From: Rhizobium laguerreae | GTDB lineage: Bacteria; Pseudomonadota; Alphaproteobacteria; Rhizobiales; Rhizobiaceae | Assembly: GCF_002008165.1 (NCBI RefSeq) | Contig: NZ_MRDM01000011.1 | Coordinates: 124,001 to 188,000, forward strand | Direction: 5' to 3' | Length of the DNA stretch: 64,000 bases | Shown: positions 8,358-19,974 of the stretch, one piece after another | How positions within the stretch are numbered: position 1 is the stretch's first letter | Layout: every line of letters begins with the position of its first letter | Notes under the pieces: generated by a model | Told to the model about the DNA's origin: nothing | Database searches by the model: none | What the model saw: the letters and a program-made list of their open reading frames with translations, nothing else | Translations under genes and position numbers: made by a program

Positions 8358-8595
8358 CAGTGACTTACCTTCTCGGCTACGGCTTTCGCATCTTGCAATT
8401 TAGTCCCGCAGAACGGGCAGTGCATTATCGCTTGGTCGAGATAACCGAGGCCTTCCTCGCTTTGGACCAGACCCACCACCATCATCAGCACGCCATTATC
8501 GGCGCGATAGACGGTCGGCGCTGCTGGTTCCGGAAGATCCGCCACGACCCCTTTCAAGGAGTCGCAGCAGAATATCTCGTCTAGCGCATCGCTCA

Positions 8596-8596
<1 letters not shown>
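8357..8596 (-). CDS. Small CxxC protein gene coupled between atpD and atpC
   Basis: A 79-residue protein that I cannot assign to a named family. It has CC at residues 10-11 and a single CPFCGTKL zinc-ribbon-like knuckle at 60-67, with a hydrophobic strand (NGVLMMVVGLV) between. The gene is wedged into the ATP synthase operon. Its ATG overlaps the atpD stop (TAATG) and its stop overlaps the atpC start (TGATG), so it must be translated in step with the two subunits. Both coupling junctions, codon use and the intact frame argue that it is a real gene. A role in ATP synthase assembly or redox sensing is only a guess. Confidence 0.82.
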
Positions 8597-10940
<2,344 letters not shown>

Positions 10941-10968
10941 CCGTGATCCGTCCTAACTTAGGGCCTGA

Positions 10969-12498
10969 TTACGAGAAAGACTTTGCGAAGCTATCGAGAG
11001 CAGCGGTGAGCTTGCCCTTGGTATCGTCGCTGATTGCCTTTTCCGTGCGGATCGCGTCGAGGATGGCGGAGCCTTCCGAACGCAGATATGAGAGGAAGCC
11101 CTGCTCGAACTTGCCGACCGAAGCGACCGGCAGCTTGTCGAGATAGCCGTTGACGCCAGCAAAGATCACGGCGACCTGCTCTTCCGTCTTCAGCGGCGAG
11201 AACTGCGGCTGCTTCAGGAGTTCGGTCAGGCGTGCGCCGCGGTTCAGCAGGCGCTGCGTCGCAGCGTCGAGGTCCGAACCGAACTGGGCGAAGGCGGCCA
11301 TTTCGCGATACTGGGCGAGTTCGCCCTTGATCGAGCCGGCAACCTGCTTCATCGCCTTGATCTGCGCCGACGAGCCGACGCGGGAAACCGACAGACCGAC
11401 GTTCACGGCCGGGCGGATACCCTGGTAGAACAGGTCTGTTTCAAGGAAGATCTGGCCATCGGTGATCGAGATGACGTTGGTCGGAATGAAGGCCGACACG
11501 TCGTTGCCCTGCGTTTCGATGACCGGCAGAGCGGTTAGCGAACCGGCGCCCTTGTCGTCGTTCATCTTCGCAGCACGCTCGAGCAGACGCGAGTGCAGAT
11601 AGAAAACGTCGCCCGGATAGGCTTCGCGGCCCGGCGGGCGGCGCAACAGCAGCGACATCTGGCGGTAGGACACGGCCTGCTTGGACAGGTCGTCGTAACC
11701 GATCAGCGCATGCATGCCGTTGTCACGGAAATATTCGCCCATGGCGCAGCCGGCAAACGGAGCCAGGAACTGCATCGGCGCCGGATCGGAAGCGGTGGCG
11801 GCAACGATGATCGAATACTTCAGCGCGCCGCGCTCTTCGAGCACCTTGACGAACTGGGCGACGGTCGAACGCTTCTGACCGACGGCGACGTAGACGCAGT
11901 AAAGCTTTTCGCCTTCCGGACCGTTGTCGTGAATGGCCTTCTGGTTGAGGAAGGCATCGAGAAGGATCGCGGTCTTGCCGGTCTGGCGGTCACCGATAAC
12001 CAGCTCGCGCTGGCCGCGGCCGACCGGGATCAGCGCGTCGATGGCCTTGAGGCCGGTCGACATCGGCTCATGAACCGACTTGCGCGGAATGATGCCGGGA
12101 GCCTTGACGTCGACGCGCGAACGGCGCGTCGCGTTGATCGGGCCCTTGCCGTCGATCGGATTGCCGAGCGCGTCGACGACGCGGCCGAGCAGTTCCGGAC
12201 CGACCGGAACGTCAACGATGGCGCCGGTCCGCTTGACGGTGTCGCCTTCCTTGATGTCGCGGTCGGAGCCGAAGATGACGACGCCGACATTGTCGGATTC
12301 GAGGTTCAGCGCCATGCCGCGGATGCCGCCCGGGAACTCGACCATTTCGCCGGCCTGGACATTGTCCAGACCATAGACACGAGCGATACCGTCACCGACG
12401 GAGAGAACCTGGCCGACTTCCGAGACTTCTGCCTCTTTGCCGAAATTTTTAATCTGGTCTTTGAGAATTGCGGAAATTTCCGCGGCGCGGATATCCAT
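10969..12498 (-). CDS. atpA: F1F0 ATP synthase alpha subunit
   Basis: A 509-residue non-catalytic nucleotide-binding subunit of F1. Walker A GDRQTGKT lies at residues 169-176, and [15 protein letters not shown] and the arginine-finger region [13 protein letters not shown] follow. Its ATG overlaps the atpH stop (TGATG), so delta and alpha are translationally coupled. Full-length and ordinary. Confidence 0.98.
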   Translation of the reverse strand: MDIRAAEISAILKDQIKNFGKEAEVSEVGQVLSVGDGIARVYGLDNVQAGEMVEFPGGIRGMALNLESDNVGVVIFGSDRDIKEGDTVKRTGAIVDVPVGPELLGRVVDALGNPIDGKGPINATRRSRVDVKAPGIIPRKSVHEPMSTGLKAIDALIPVGRGQRELVIGDRQTGKTAILLDAFLNQKAIHDNGPEGEKLYCVYVAVGQKRSTVAQFVKVLEERGALKYSIIVAATASDPAPMQFLAPFAGCAMGEYFRDNGMHALIGYDDLSKQAVSYRQMSLLLRRPPGREAYPGDVFYLHSRLLERAAKMNDDKGAGSLTALPVIETQGNDVSAFIPTNVISITDGQIFLETDLFYQGIRPAVNVGLSVSRVGSSAQIKAMKQVAGSIKGELAQYREMAAFAQFGSDLDAATQRLLNRGARLTELLKQPQFSPLKTEEQVAVIFAGVNGYLDKLPVASVGKFEQGFLSYLRSEGSAILDAIRTEKAISDDTKGKLTAALDSFAKSFS

Positions 12499-13064
12499 CA
12501 GCCAACCTCTTTCAATGCGAGCTTAAGGGTAGAGAGTTTGGTACGAAGAGACGTATCAATCTGACGGGACCCGACCTTCACGATCAGACCACCAAGAATT
12601 GACGGATCAACCGTGACGGCAATCGTCACGTCTTTGCCGGTAACGCTCTTGAGTGCCACCTTCAATTCGGTTTCCTGCGCTTGCGAAAGCGCATGCGCCG
12701 AGGTGACCTCGGCGGAGATTTCACCGCGATGGTTCGCGGCGATGATGCGGAAGGCCTTGATCATGCCCGGCAGGGCGAACAGGCGGCGGTTACGCGCCAC
12801 GACCTTCAGGAAATTGGCGAAGAAACCGCTGATGCCGGCCTTCTCGCTGATGGCGACGATCGCCTTCAGCTGGTCTTCAGCGGAAAAAACCGGGCTTGCG
12901 ACGAAGCGCTTCAGATCGGCGCTCTCATCCAGCATCGCCTGGAAACGGTCAAGATCGGCGGTGACGCTATCGACGGCGCCCTGCTCGAGCGCCAATTCGA
13001 AAAGCGACGAGGCATAGCGCTCTGCAACACCAGAAGTAAGCTGGGACGTGTCTGCCACTGGCAC
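12498..13064 (-). CDS. atpH: F1F0 ATP synthase delta subunit
   Basis: A 188-residue delta subunit, which joins the F1 head to the peripheral stalk b subunits. The N-terminal helical domain starts at [20 protein letters not shown] and the C-terminal domain has [21 protein letters not shown] place the start at the GTG at 13064, where an AGGGA ribosome site is correctly spaced; an in-frame extension to 13265 has no homology-like content. This is the first gene of the F1 operon; F0 genes are elsewhere, as usual in alphaproteobacteria. Confidence 0.94.
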   Translation of the reverse strand: MPVADTSQLTSGVAERYASSLFELALEQGAVDSVTADLDRFQAMLDESADLKRFVASPVFSAEDQLKAIVAISEKAGISGFFANFLKVVARNRRLFALPGMIKAFRIIAANHRGEISAEVTSAHALSQAQETELKVALKSVTGKDVTIAVTVDPSILGGLIVKVGSRQIDTSLRTKLSTLKLALKEVG

Positions 13065-13319
13065 AAATTTCCCTGATTTCAACCCAAAATCCGGCTCTCG
13101 GCGGGCGCCGAACCTATGATCTTGAATTCGTTTTGATTTCCCCCAGAAATCACAAGAGAAGCCTCTTGCTTCTTCCGAAATTCGGGGTCCGTCTAACATA
13201 GGATGTTCGGACTCGCAACACGCGTAATGCCCGAATACGCCTTTCACATGAATTTCTGTCTGCAAAATCGCGCAATGGCCTGAAAGCAGGCCGAAGACGC
13301 CGTCTGCCGGCAGCGAGAG
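13065..13319. other. Intergenic region with the atp operon promoter
   Basis: A 255-bp non-coding gap between a small membrane-protein gene and atpH, both read leftwards. It must hold the promoter of atpHAGDC. I see no convincing consensus promoter or operator; a short inverted repeat AGAAGC/GCTTCT lies near 13155-13171. Confidence 0.5.
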
Positions 13320-13709
13320 TCACGTCTGGATGAAGCCGAAAACGTAGAGCAGCGGTAGCGCGGCCAAAGCGATCTGTACAACCAGGAGTAAATAGTTGAC
13401 GAGATTACTCCCCTTATCGGACAGGATCGAGATGACGCGGGCAAAGGCAGCCATCGCGAAGGAGGCGCCGAGCGCCATATAGATCCAGTCCTGGGCGAGC
13501 ATGATCGCCGACAGCCCGAAGCCGAGATAGAAACCGCCCATCGAGCGCCCCTCGCCGAAGCCTTCCGGCCGCCCCTCCTGCGCCTGCAGACCGAGAAGAC
13601 GGAAAGCCTGGCCCGGCGCGAACATCATGATGAAGCCGGCGAGCGCCGTGAAAGCGGCGGAGCAAAAGGCAAGCTGCTCGCCAAACTCGGTCGGAAAGTA
13701 AAACTCCAT
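13320..13709 (-). CDS. Small integral membrane protein of unknown function
   Basis: A 129-residue protein with four hydrophobic segments (about residues 10-35, 58-75, 76-95 and 103-127) joined by a short polar loop containing GRPEGFGEGRSMGGFYLG. The frame is intact and ends just upstream of the atp promoter region; priA lies on its other side, same strand. The conserved-looking glycine-rich loop suggests a family protein, but I do not recognise a function. No signal for regulation is evident. Confidence 0.7.
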   Translation of the reverse strand: MEFYFPTEFGEQLAFCSAAFTALAGFIMMFAPGQAFRLLGLQAQEGRPEGFGEGRSMGGFYLGFGLSAIMLAQDWIYMALGASFAMAAFARVISILSDKGSNLVNYLLLVVQIALAALPLLYVFGFIQT

Positions 13710-13789
13710 GCATCAGCCCCAAATCACCCGGATGAATCAGTGTTTTATGGCATGCGCCGAAAAAGGAGGGAATGGCGGCCTTATTTGAT

Positions 13790-16006
13790 TTAGAGAAAAC
13801 TCTGCGGATCGATATCCAGCTGCACCTGCACCGATCCGCGCTCTTTGGGCGATTGCGACAGCATCGCCCGCAGGAACCCTTGCATGTCAGAGTTCCGCCG
13901 GCCGTGCACTAATAGACGGAAGCGGTGGCGGCCGCGCACCAGCGCGAGCGGCGCTTCGGCCGGGCCGAGCACCGAGATGCCCGACACCTGCGGCGCGGCG
14001 TTGCGCATGCCGCGCGCGTGGTTTTCGGCGTCGTGGCGGGTTTCGGCCGAAACGATGATCGAGGCGAGCCTGCCGAAGGGCGGCAACAGGGCGCGTTCGC
14101 GTTCGGTGATCTCGCGCTCGTAGAAAGCGTCGGAATCGCCGGAAACGATCGCCTGCATGACAGGATGCTGCGGCTGGTAGGTCTGCAGCAACCCATGACT
14201 CTTGAGGCCGGTGCGCCCGGCCCGGCCCGTCACCTGCGATAAAAGCTGGAAGGTGCGCTCGGCCGCGCGCGGGTCGCCATTGGCAAGGCCGAGATCGGCA
14301 TCGACGATGCCGACCAGCGTCATCAGCGGAAAATTGTGGCCCTTGGCGACGAGCTGGGTGCCGATGACGATATCGGCCTCGCCCTTGGCGATCGCTTCCA
14401 GCTCCAGCCGCAGCCGCTTCACCCCGCCCATGATATCGGACGAGAGAACGATCGTTCGCGCCTCCGGGAAATGCCGTTCCACCTCCTCGGCGATGCGCTC
14501 GACGCCTGGCCCGCAGGCGACGAGATGGTCGAGCGTGCCGCATTCCGGGCAGGCCTCCGGCGTGCGCTCGGCATGGCCGCATTGATGGCATTGCAGCTGC
14601 TTGCGGAAACGATGCTCCACCAGCCAGCTCGAACATTGCGGGCATTGGAACCGGTGGCCGCAGACCCGGCAGAGCGTCAGCGGCGCATAACCGCGCCGGT
14701 TGAGAAACAGCAGCGCCTGTTCGCGCTTTTCCACCGTCTTGCCGATCGCCCGGATCAGCACCGGCGACAGGAAGCCGCCCCGCTCCGGCGCGTGCCTGCG
14801 CATATCGACCAGATGCAGGTCCGGCATCGCCGCATCGCCGAAACGCGTCGGCAGGTGGACGGTGCTGTAGCGGCCGCTCTGGCCGTTGACCTGACTTTCG
14901 ACCGACGGCGTCGCCGACACCAGGATGACGGGGAAATCGCCGATGCGGCCGCGCACGACGGCCATGTCGCGAGCGTTGTAGAAGACGCGATCCTCCTGCT
15001 TGTAGGCGGGATCGTGTTCCTCGTCGACGATGATCAGGCCGAGATCCTCGAAGGGCAGGAAGAGCGCCGAGCGGGCGCCCGCCACGACGCGCACTTCGCC
15101 GGTCACCGCCTGGCGCCAGACCTTTTCGCGCATACGCGGCGCAAGATCGGAATGCCATTCGGCCGGCTTTGCCCCGAAGCGGTCCTGAAAGCGCTCCATG
15201 AAACTGGCCGTCAGCGCGATCTCCGGCAGCAGGATCAGCACCTGCTTGCCGCGTTTCAGCGTCTCGGCAATCGCCTCGAAGTAGACCTCGGTCTTGCCGG
15301 AGCCGGTTACCCCGTCGATCAGCGACACCGAAAATTCGCACTTGCGGACGTCGGAAACGATCTCCTCGGCCGCTTGCCTTTGCGGCCCTTCGAGACGTGC
15401 TGCCGCAAAATCCGGATCCGGCATCGCAACCACCGGGGGCGGCGGCAGGAATATCGCCTCAAAAATGCCGAGCGTGATCAGCCCGTCGACGACACTCGTC
15501 GAGACACCCGCCGCATGCGCAAGGCCGCTGCGTGTCCAGGAAAAGCCGTCGGAGGCCGTATCGAGCACCCGGGCGCGCGCCGGCGTCATCCGCTCCGGTT
15601 CGCCGCCGACGAGCTTCAACCCCTCCACCATCGGTTCCGGTTCGAAAGCGTTCGGCGCCCGGAGCGCCATGCGCGCGACGAGGCCGGGCGGCGAGAGCGT
15701 ATAGGTCGCCACCCAATCGATGAAATCCCGCATTTCCCTGGCAAGCGGCGGGCAGTCGAAGACATGGCTGATCGGCCGAAGCTTCTTCGGATCGACGCCG
15801 TCCTCGCCGCCGTCCCAGACGACGCCGATCACCTGCCGCGGCCCGAGCGGCACCTGCACGACCGAGCCGGGCTCGACCGCCATGCCATCCGGCACCGAAT
15901 AGGAATAGGGTTTTGGCGCCGGCATCGGCACCAGCACGGGAACCGTTCGGTTCGCGGGCGGTGCCTCGAAAAGCGCGCCAAAGAGATCGGACGAATCTGT
16001 GCTCAT
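13790..16006 (-). CDS. priA: Primosomal protein N' (replication restart helicase)
   Basis: A 738-residue PriA. An N-terminal DNA-binding region precedes the superfamily-2 helicase core with Walker A GVTGSGKTE (about residue 235), DEEH box IIVDEEHDPAYKQ (about 330) and the GRAGRTG motif VI. Between the helicase halves is a zinc-binding insertion with eight cysteines in CxxC pairs (CRVCG, CPQCS, CHQCG, CPECG), which is diagnostic. PriA reloads the replisome at stalled forks. I use the ATG at 16006; the frame is open a little further to a TTG at 16027. Length is normal. Confidence 0.95.
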   Translation of the reverse strand: MSTDSSDLFGALFEAPPANRTVPVLVPMPAPKPYSYSVPDGMAVEPGSVVQVPLGPRQVIGVVWDGGEDGVDPKKLRPISHVFDCPPLAREMRDFIDWVATYTLSPPGLVARMALRAPNAFEPEPMVEGLKLVGGEPERMTPARARVLDTASDGFSWTRSGLAHAAGVSTSVVDGLITLGIFEAIFLPPPPVVAMPDPDFAAARLEGPQRQAAEEIVSDVRKCEFSVSLIDGVTGSGKTEVYFEAIAETLKRGKQVLILLPEIALTASFMERFQDRFGAKPAEWHSDLAPRMREKVWRQAVTGEVRVVAGARSALFLPFEDLGLIIVDEEHDPAYKQEDRVFYNARDMAVVRGRIGDFPVILVSATPSVESQVNGQSGRYSTVHLPTRFGDAAMPDLHLVDMRRHAPERGGFLSPVLIRAIGKTVEKREQALLFLNRRGYAPLTLCRVCGHRFQCPQCSSWLVEHRFRKQLQCHQCGHAERTPEACPECGTLDHLVACGPGVERIAEEVERHFPEARTIVLSSDIMGGVKRLRLELEAIAKGEADIVIGTQLVAKGHNFPLMTLVGIVDADLGLANGDPRAAERTFQLLSQVTGRAGRTGLKSHGLLQTYQPQHPVMQAIVSGDSDAFYEREITERERALLPPFGRLASIIVSAETRHDAENHARGMRNAAPQVSGISVLGPAEAPLALVRGRHRFRLLVHGRRNSDMQGFLRAMLSQSPKERGSVQVQLDIDPQSFL

Positions 16007-16112
16007 CGCGCGAGACCATGCCCGCAAATTGACGGAATTGGAACCGCAAAGACGCAGCGACGCGTTCCGGGTCGTCTCGACGATTTAAACAGTGAAGGTC
16101 AGGAATTGCGCT

Positions 16113-17003
16113 TCACCTGGCAAGGCGGGCGCCACTGCCGGAAGTGGCTTCACTTGTCTCGGCGTTGCGCTGCCGCAGTCGCAGGATCGCCGATGCCTCG
16201 CGCGGATTGGGCGGCAGGACAGCGTTCTTCAACGCGATCGAATAGGCGTGTTTCGGATGTTCGAGCACGTCCCTGGCATCGCCGCTCTCCACCACCACGC
16301 CCTTGCGCATGATCACCACGCGGTCGGAAATGTAATAGGCGGTCGCAAGATCATGGGTGATGTAGACGATCGAAACGTTGAGAGCATCACGCAGATCGCG
16401 GAAGAGATTGACGATCGACATGCGAAGCGATGCGTCGACCATCGAGACCGGCTCGTCCGCCACGATCAGCTTCGGCTCGGGTATCAGCGCACGGGCGACG
16501 GCGATGCGCTGCAACTGCCCGCCTGAAAGCTCGTGCGAGAAGCGGCCTTTTATCTCCGCCATCGACAGGCCGACGCGTTGGAGGGCAATGTCGGCAAGCG
16601 CCTCTTTCTCGGCGCGGCTCTTTGCTCCCTTGAAGCGATGGGCGGTGGCCAGCAGATACTCGTCGATCCGCGTCAGCGGATTGAAAGCTTCAAACGGATT
16701 TTGAAAGACCGGCTGGACCTTGGCCATGAAAGCCTCGCGATCCCTGCGGGAACGCACCGCCTTCACATCCGTACCGTCGAAATGAATGCTTCCCCGGTCG
16801 GCCTTTTCGCTGCCGAGGATCATCTTCGCCAGCGTCGATTTTCCGGAGCCGGATTCGCCGACGATCGTGAATATCTCAGGCTTGTCGGCGGTAAGGGCAA
16901 AGGTGACATCGTCGACCGCTTTCATCTTTTCGCGCGAGAAGAAACCGCCGATCGGAAAGAGCTTGGTGACATGGTCGAGTTCGAGAAGGAAATGGCTGCT
17001 CAT
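16113..17003 (-). CDS. Oligopeptide-type ABC transporter ATP-binding protein (DppF-like)
   Basis: A 296-residue ATPase: Walker A GESGSGKST near residues 48-56, signature LSGGQLQR, and Walker B LIVADEPVS, followed by SMVDASLRMSIV typical of the Dpp/Opp subfamily. It is the second ATPase of a heterodimeric pair. The ATG at 17003 overlaps the upstream ATPase stop (ATGA), hence coupling; an in-frame GTG at 17033 is the alternative. Context with a family-5 binding protein and a GH39 glycosidase suggests an oligosaccharide importer rather than a peptide importer. Confidence 0.9.
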   Translation of the reverse strand: MSSHFLLELDHVTKLFPIGGFFSREKMKAVDDVTFALTADKPEIFTIVGESGSGKSTLAKMILGSEKADRGSIHFDGTDVKAVRSRRDREAFMAKVQPVFQNPFEAFNPLTRIDEYLLATAHRFKGAKSRAEKEALADIALQRVGLSMAEIKGRFSHELSGGQLQRIAVARALIPEPKLIVADEPVSMVDASLRMSIVNLFRDLRDALNVSIVYITHDLATAYYISDRVVIMRKGVVVESGDARDVLEHPKHAYSIALKNAVLPPNPREASAILRLRQRNAETSEATSGSGARLAR

Positions 17004-18034
17004 TGGATCTGATACTCCCCGGCACGGAAGCACGCGACCCGCCCTCCCGTGGCGCTCGGCAGCATGGCCGGCACTTCACGTGCGCATTTGTCGATCGCGA
17101 TCGGACAGCGCGGATGGAAACGGCATCCCGAAGGCGGATCCGAAAGTGCCGGCGGCTTGCCCCTGAGGCTCTTTCGCGTCGAGACGTCGCCAATGCGCGG
17201 CAGGCTGCCGATCAGGTGGACGGTGTAGGGATGCTGGGGATTGTCGAAGATCGCCTGCGTCGGTCCCTCCTCCGCCAGCCGTCCCGCATACATGATGGCC
17301 AGCCGGTCGGTGATGGCGGCATGCACCGACATGTCGTGGGTCACGAAGATGACCGAGGACTGCAGGCGGGCCTGCACTTCCTTGATCAGCGCCAGAACGT
17401 CCTGCTGCACGAGCACGTCGAGCGCCGTCGTCGGCTCGTCGGCGATGATAAATTCCGGCTCGCAGACAGTGGCCAGAGCAATCGTCAGACGCTGGCGCAT
17501 GCCGCCGGAGAGCTGATGCGGAAAGGCTTCGAGCACATGCGGATCGAGATGCAGCCTGGCAAGATGCGCCTCGACGCGCGCCCGGAAGGCGGCGGGATCG
17601 AGGTTCATATGGCGGGAGGCGAAATCGGTGAAGGCGTGTTTGACCCTTCTGACCGGGTTCAGCACGTTCATCGAGCCCTGCATGATGTAGGAAAGGTGAC
17701 GCCAGCGTGCCGCCTTCATCTTCGCCGGTTCGCCATAGACATCGATCGGACCGCCGGCAAAATTGAATTTCACCGTTCCGCCGACGACGCGCATCGGCGG
17801 ACGGATGGCGCCGGCAAGCGTCTTGATCAGCGATGTCTTGCCGCTCGAGGACTCGCCGGCAATGCCGTAGATCTCGTTCCTGCGGATGGTCAGGCTGATA
17901 TCGTCGACGGCACGGATCTCCCGCCGCACGCCGAAATAATCATTGACGTAATAACATTTCAGCCCGTCGATCGTCAGCGCGTCCGTGGCGTTTTCGGCAA
18001 GGGTCAAAGGCTGCGTCCTCATCAGGTTCTGCAT
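17000..18034 (-). CDS. Oligopeptide-type ABC transporter ATP-binding protein (DppD-like)
   Basis: A 344-residue ATPase with a slightly unusual Walker A GESSSGKTS, signature LSGGMRQR, and Walker B FIIADEPTTALD. The C-terminal oligopeptide-transporter domain with cysteines (GCRFHPRCPIAIDKC) is present, unlike its partner, which ends in a different tail. Part of a five-gene importer read leftwards: binding protein, two permeases, two ATPases. It begins four bases after the second permease gene. Confidence 0.9.
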   Translation of the reverse strand: MQNLMRTQPLTLAENATDALTIDGLKCYYVNDYFGVRREIRAVDDISLTIRRNEIYGIAGESSSGKTSLIKTLAGAIRPPMRVVGGTVKFNFAGGPIDVYGEPAKMKAARWRHLSYIMQGSMNVLNPVRRVKHAFTDFASRHMNLDPAAFRARVEAHLARLHLDPHVLEAFPHQLSGGMRQRLTIALATVCEPEFIIADEPTTALDVLVQQDVLALIKEVQARLQSSVIFVTHDMSVHAAITDRLAIMYAGRLAEEGPTQAIFDNPQHPYTVHLIGSLPRIGDVSTRKSLRGKPPALSDPPSGCRFHPRCPIAIDKCAREVPAMLPSATGGRVACFRAGEYQIQ

Positions 18035-18038
18035 TTCC

Positions 18039-18899
18039 TCAAGCTCCCATGCGGGCGAGCCGCGAGCGCGGGTCGATATATTCGTTCACCGACATGGCGA
18101 GCATGAACAGGCCGAGGAACAGGATGACGACGAAGAGCATCGGAAAGGCGACCCACCACCATATGCCCGATACCATCGCGGAATGCGCATTGGCCCAGTA
18201 GATCATGCCGCCGATCGTCGGCCGGTTGATGTCGGAAAATCCGAGCACCGAGAGCGTCACCTCGAGACCGATCGCCCAGATCATGTTGTTCATCGTCGTG
18301 AAGAAGACGATCGGCATGACATAGGGCAGGTGTTCGCGGATGAGGATCTGCGGTGTGCGCATGCCCGAAAAGACCGCGTGCCGGGTGAATTCCCGCTGAC
18401 GGAGAGACAAGGCGACGGAACGGATCAGGCGGCTGTCGTGTGTCCATCCGAGCAGCGCTGCGGTGATCGCCAGCATGAACCACGTCATCTGGTCGCGGAG
18501 CACGAAGACCAGAAGCAGCAGGATCGGAATGTTCGGCAGTGCGCCGAGCGTATCGTTGACCGCCATGATGATCTGGTCGGTTCGCCCACCGATATAGCCG
18601 GAGATCAGCCCGACGGCGATGGCGATGATGCGGCTGACGAAGGCGACGATGATACCGAAGAACAGCGTATTGCGCATCGAGGCGGCGATCTGCCAGAAAA
18701 CCTCCTGGCCGCGCGAGGTGGTGCCGAGCCAGAATTCGGCCGAAGGGGGCATGTCGGGCGCAACGACATAGATAGCATTCTCGTCATAGGGCGAGAAGAA
18801 CGACGCCACGATCAGCGCCAGGATGATAGCGATCAGGATGGTTCCGAGCAGGAACTCCTTGTTGTAGCGCAGCAGGTCTCTGAGGACTTTGAACATCAC
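18039..18899 (-). CDS. ABC transporter permease (DppC/OppC-like)
   Basis: A 286-residue inner-membrane permease with an N-terminal helix (residues 14-35), a periplasmic loop containing FWLGTTSRGQEVFW, which is the hallmark of DppC-type permeases (GTDxxGRD), and five further helices. The EAA loop lies near SGMRTPQILIREHLPYVMPI. It pairs with the preceding DppB-like protein to form the channel. Substrate inferred from the cluster to be a glycoside or oligosaccharide. Confidence 0.9.
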   Translation of the reverse strand: MMFKVLRDLLRYNKEFLLGTILIAIILALIVASFFSPYDENAIYVVAPDMPPSAEFWLGTTSRGQEVFWQIAASMRNTLFFGIIVAFVSRIIAIAVGLISGYIGGRTDQIIMAVNDTLGALPNIPILLLLVFVLRDQMTWFMLAITAALLGWTHDSRLIRSVALSLRQREFTRHAVFSGMRTPQILIREHLPYVMPIVFFTTMNNMIWAIGLEVTLSVLGFSDINRPTIGGMIYWANAHSAMVSGIWWWVAFPMLFVVILFLGLFMLAMSVNEYIDPRSRLARMGA

Positions 18900-18902
18900 G
18901 GA

Positions 18903-19907
18903 TTACCCCAGTTTCACGCGTGGATCGATCAGCGGATAGATGATGTCGATCACGAAGACCGCGGCGGCAACCGCGATGATGGCGATGGTGGTGACACCGA
19001 GCACGAGGCTGTAATCGCCGGAATAGATGCCGGAGATCAGAAGCTTGCCGATCCCTGGATAATTGAAGACGAACTCGACGATGACGGCGCCGCCAAAGAC
19101 GTTTCCGAGACTGAGCGCCAGGCCGGTGACCTGCGGCAGCATGGCGTTGCGCGCCACATATTGCGAAAAGATGCTGCGCGAGCGCACGCCGCCAAGTTCG
19201 GCATAGACGACGTGGTCGTCGGTGACGATGTTGGAAACCAGAGAGCGCATCGAGATGAACCAGCCGCCGATGCCGACGAGCACGAGGGTCAGGGCCGGCA
19301 GGATGCCGTGTTCGATCACCGAGCTGATGAAGGCCCAGTTGAAGGCCGGCGCGAGGTTGACCTGCGCGCCGTCGCTGATCGGCAGGATCGGCCAGATGAA
19401 ACCGAAGAGGATCACCAGGCTGAGACCGATGATGTAGGTTGGGATCGGCTGCAGCGCCATGATGACGATGCCGGTAACCTTCAGCAGCCTGCTGCTGCGG
19501 AAATAGCCGGCAAGCGCGCCGAGAAAATTGCCGATGATCCAGGAAATGATCGTTGCGAGCGTCAGAAGCCCGACGGTCCAGGGCAGTGCACGGCCGATGA
19601 CGGTCATGACGGGGGTCGGAAAAGAGGAAAGCGACGGGCCGAAATCGCCGGTCAGGACGCGGCCCCAGAAGGTGAAATACTGGTCGAGCAGCGGTCCGCC
19701 GGTGCCGTAGAGCTCGCGCAGCGATTCGCGAAGGATTTCGACGGCCTGCGGATCGGTAGAGCCGAAGCTCGTCAACAGCGATACGGTCTGCTCGATCGGA
19801 TCGACCGGCGAAAAATGCGCGATCAGGAAGGCCAGCGTGATGCCGGTGAAGACCACGAAGAGAAATTGCAGAAAGCGTTTTGCCGCATAGATCAGAAAGC
19901 CGTTCAT
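18903..19907 (-). CDS. ABC transporter permease (DppB/OppB-like)
   Basis: A 334-residue permease. It begins with the characteristic DppB-type first helix (AAKRFLQFLFVVFTGITLAF) and periplasmic region, then TM helices and the C-terminal FNYPGIGKLLISGI motif typical of the family. It sits 67 bases downstream of the binding-protein gene and 3 bases upstream of the second permease gene, so the five transporter genes form one transcription unit. Confidence 0.9.
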   Translation of the reverse strand: MNGFLIYAAKRFLQFLFVVFTGITLAFLIAHFSPVDPIEQTVSLLTSFGSTDPQAVEILRESLRELYGTGGPLLDQYFTFWGRVLTGDFGPSLSSFPTPVMTVIGRALPWTVGLLTLATIISWIIGNFLGALAGYFRSSRLLKVTGIVIMALQPIPTYIIGLSLVILFGFIWPILPISDGAQVNLAPAFNWAFISSVIEHGILPALTLVLVGIGGWFISMRSLVSNIVTDDHVVYAELGGVRSRSIFSQYVARNAMLPQVTGLALSLGNVFGGAVIVEFVFNYPGIGKLLISGIYSGDYSLVLGVTTIAIIAVAAAVFVIDIIYPLIDPRVKLG

Positions 19908-19974
19908 GACATCGACCTTTCAATAGCAGAACGGGAACAGCCGGCGGCCGGCTGCTCCCTTTGTAGTGCCTCGA

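Noticed and set aside
14336..16312. Long 658-codon open frame opposite priA
   Set aside because: It lies on the complementary strand of a clear priA gene, has a composition rich in Arg, His and Asp typical of antisense frames in GC-rich DNA, and shows no family motifs.
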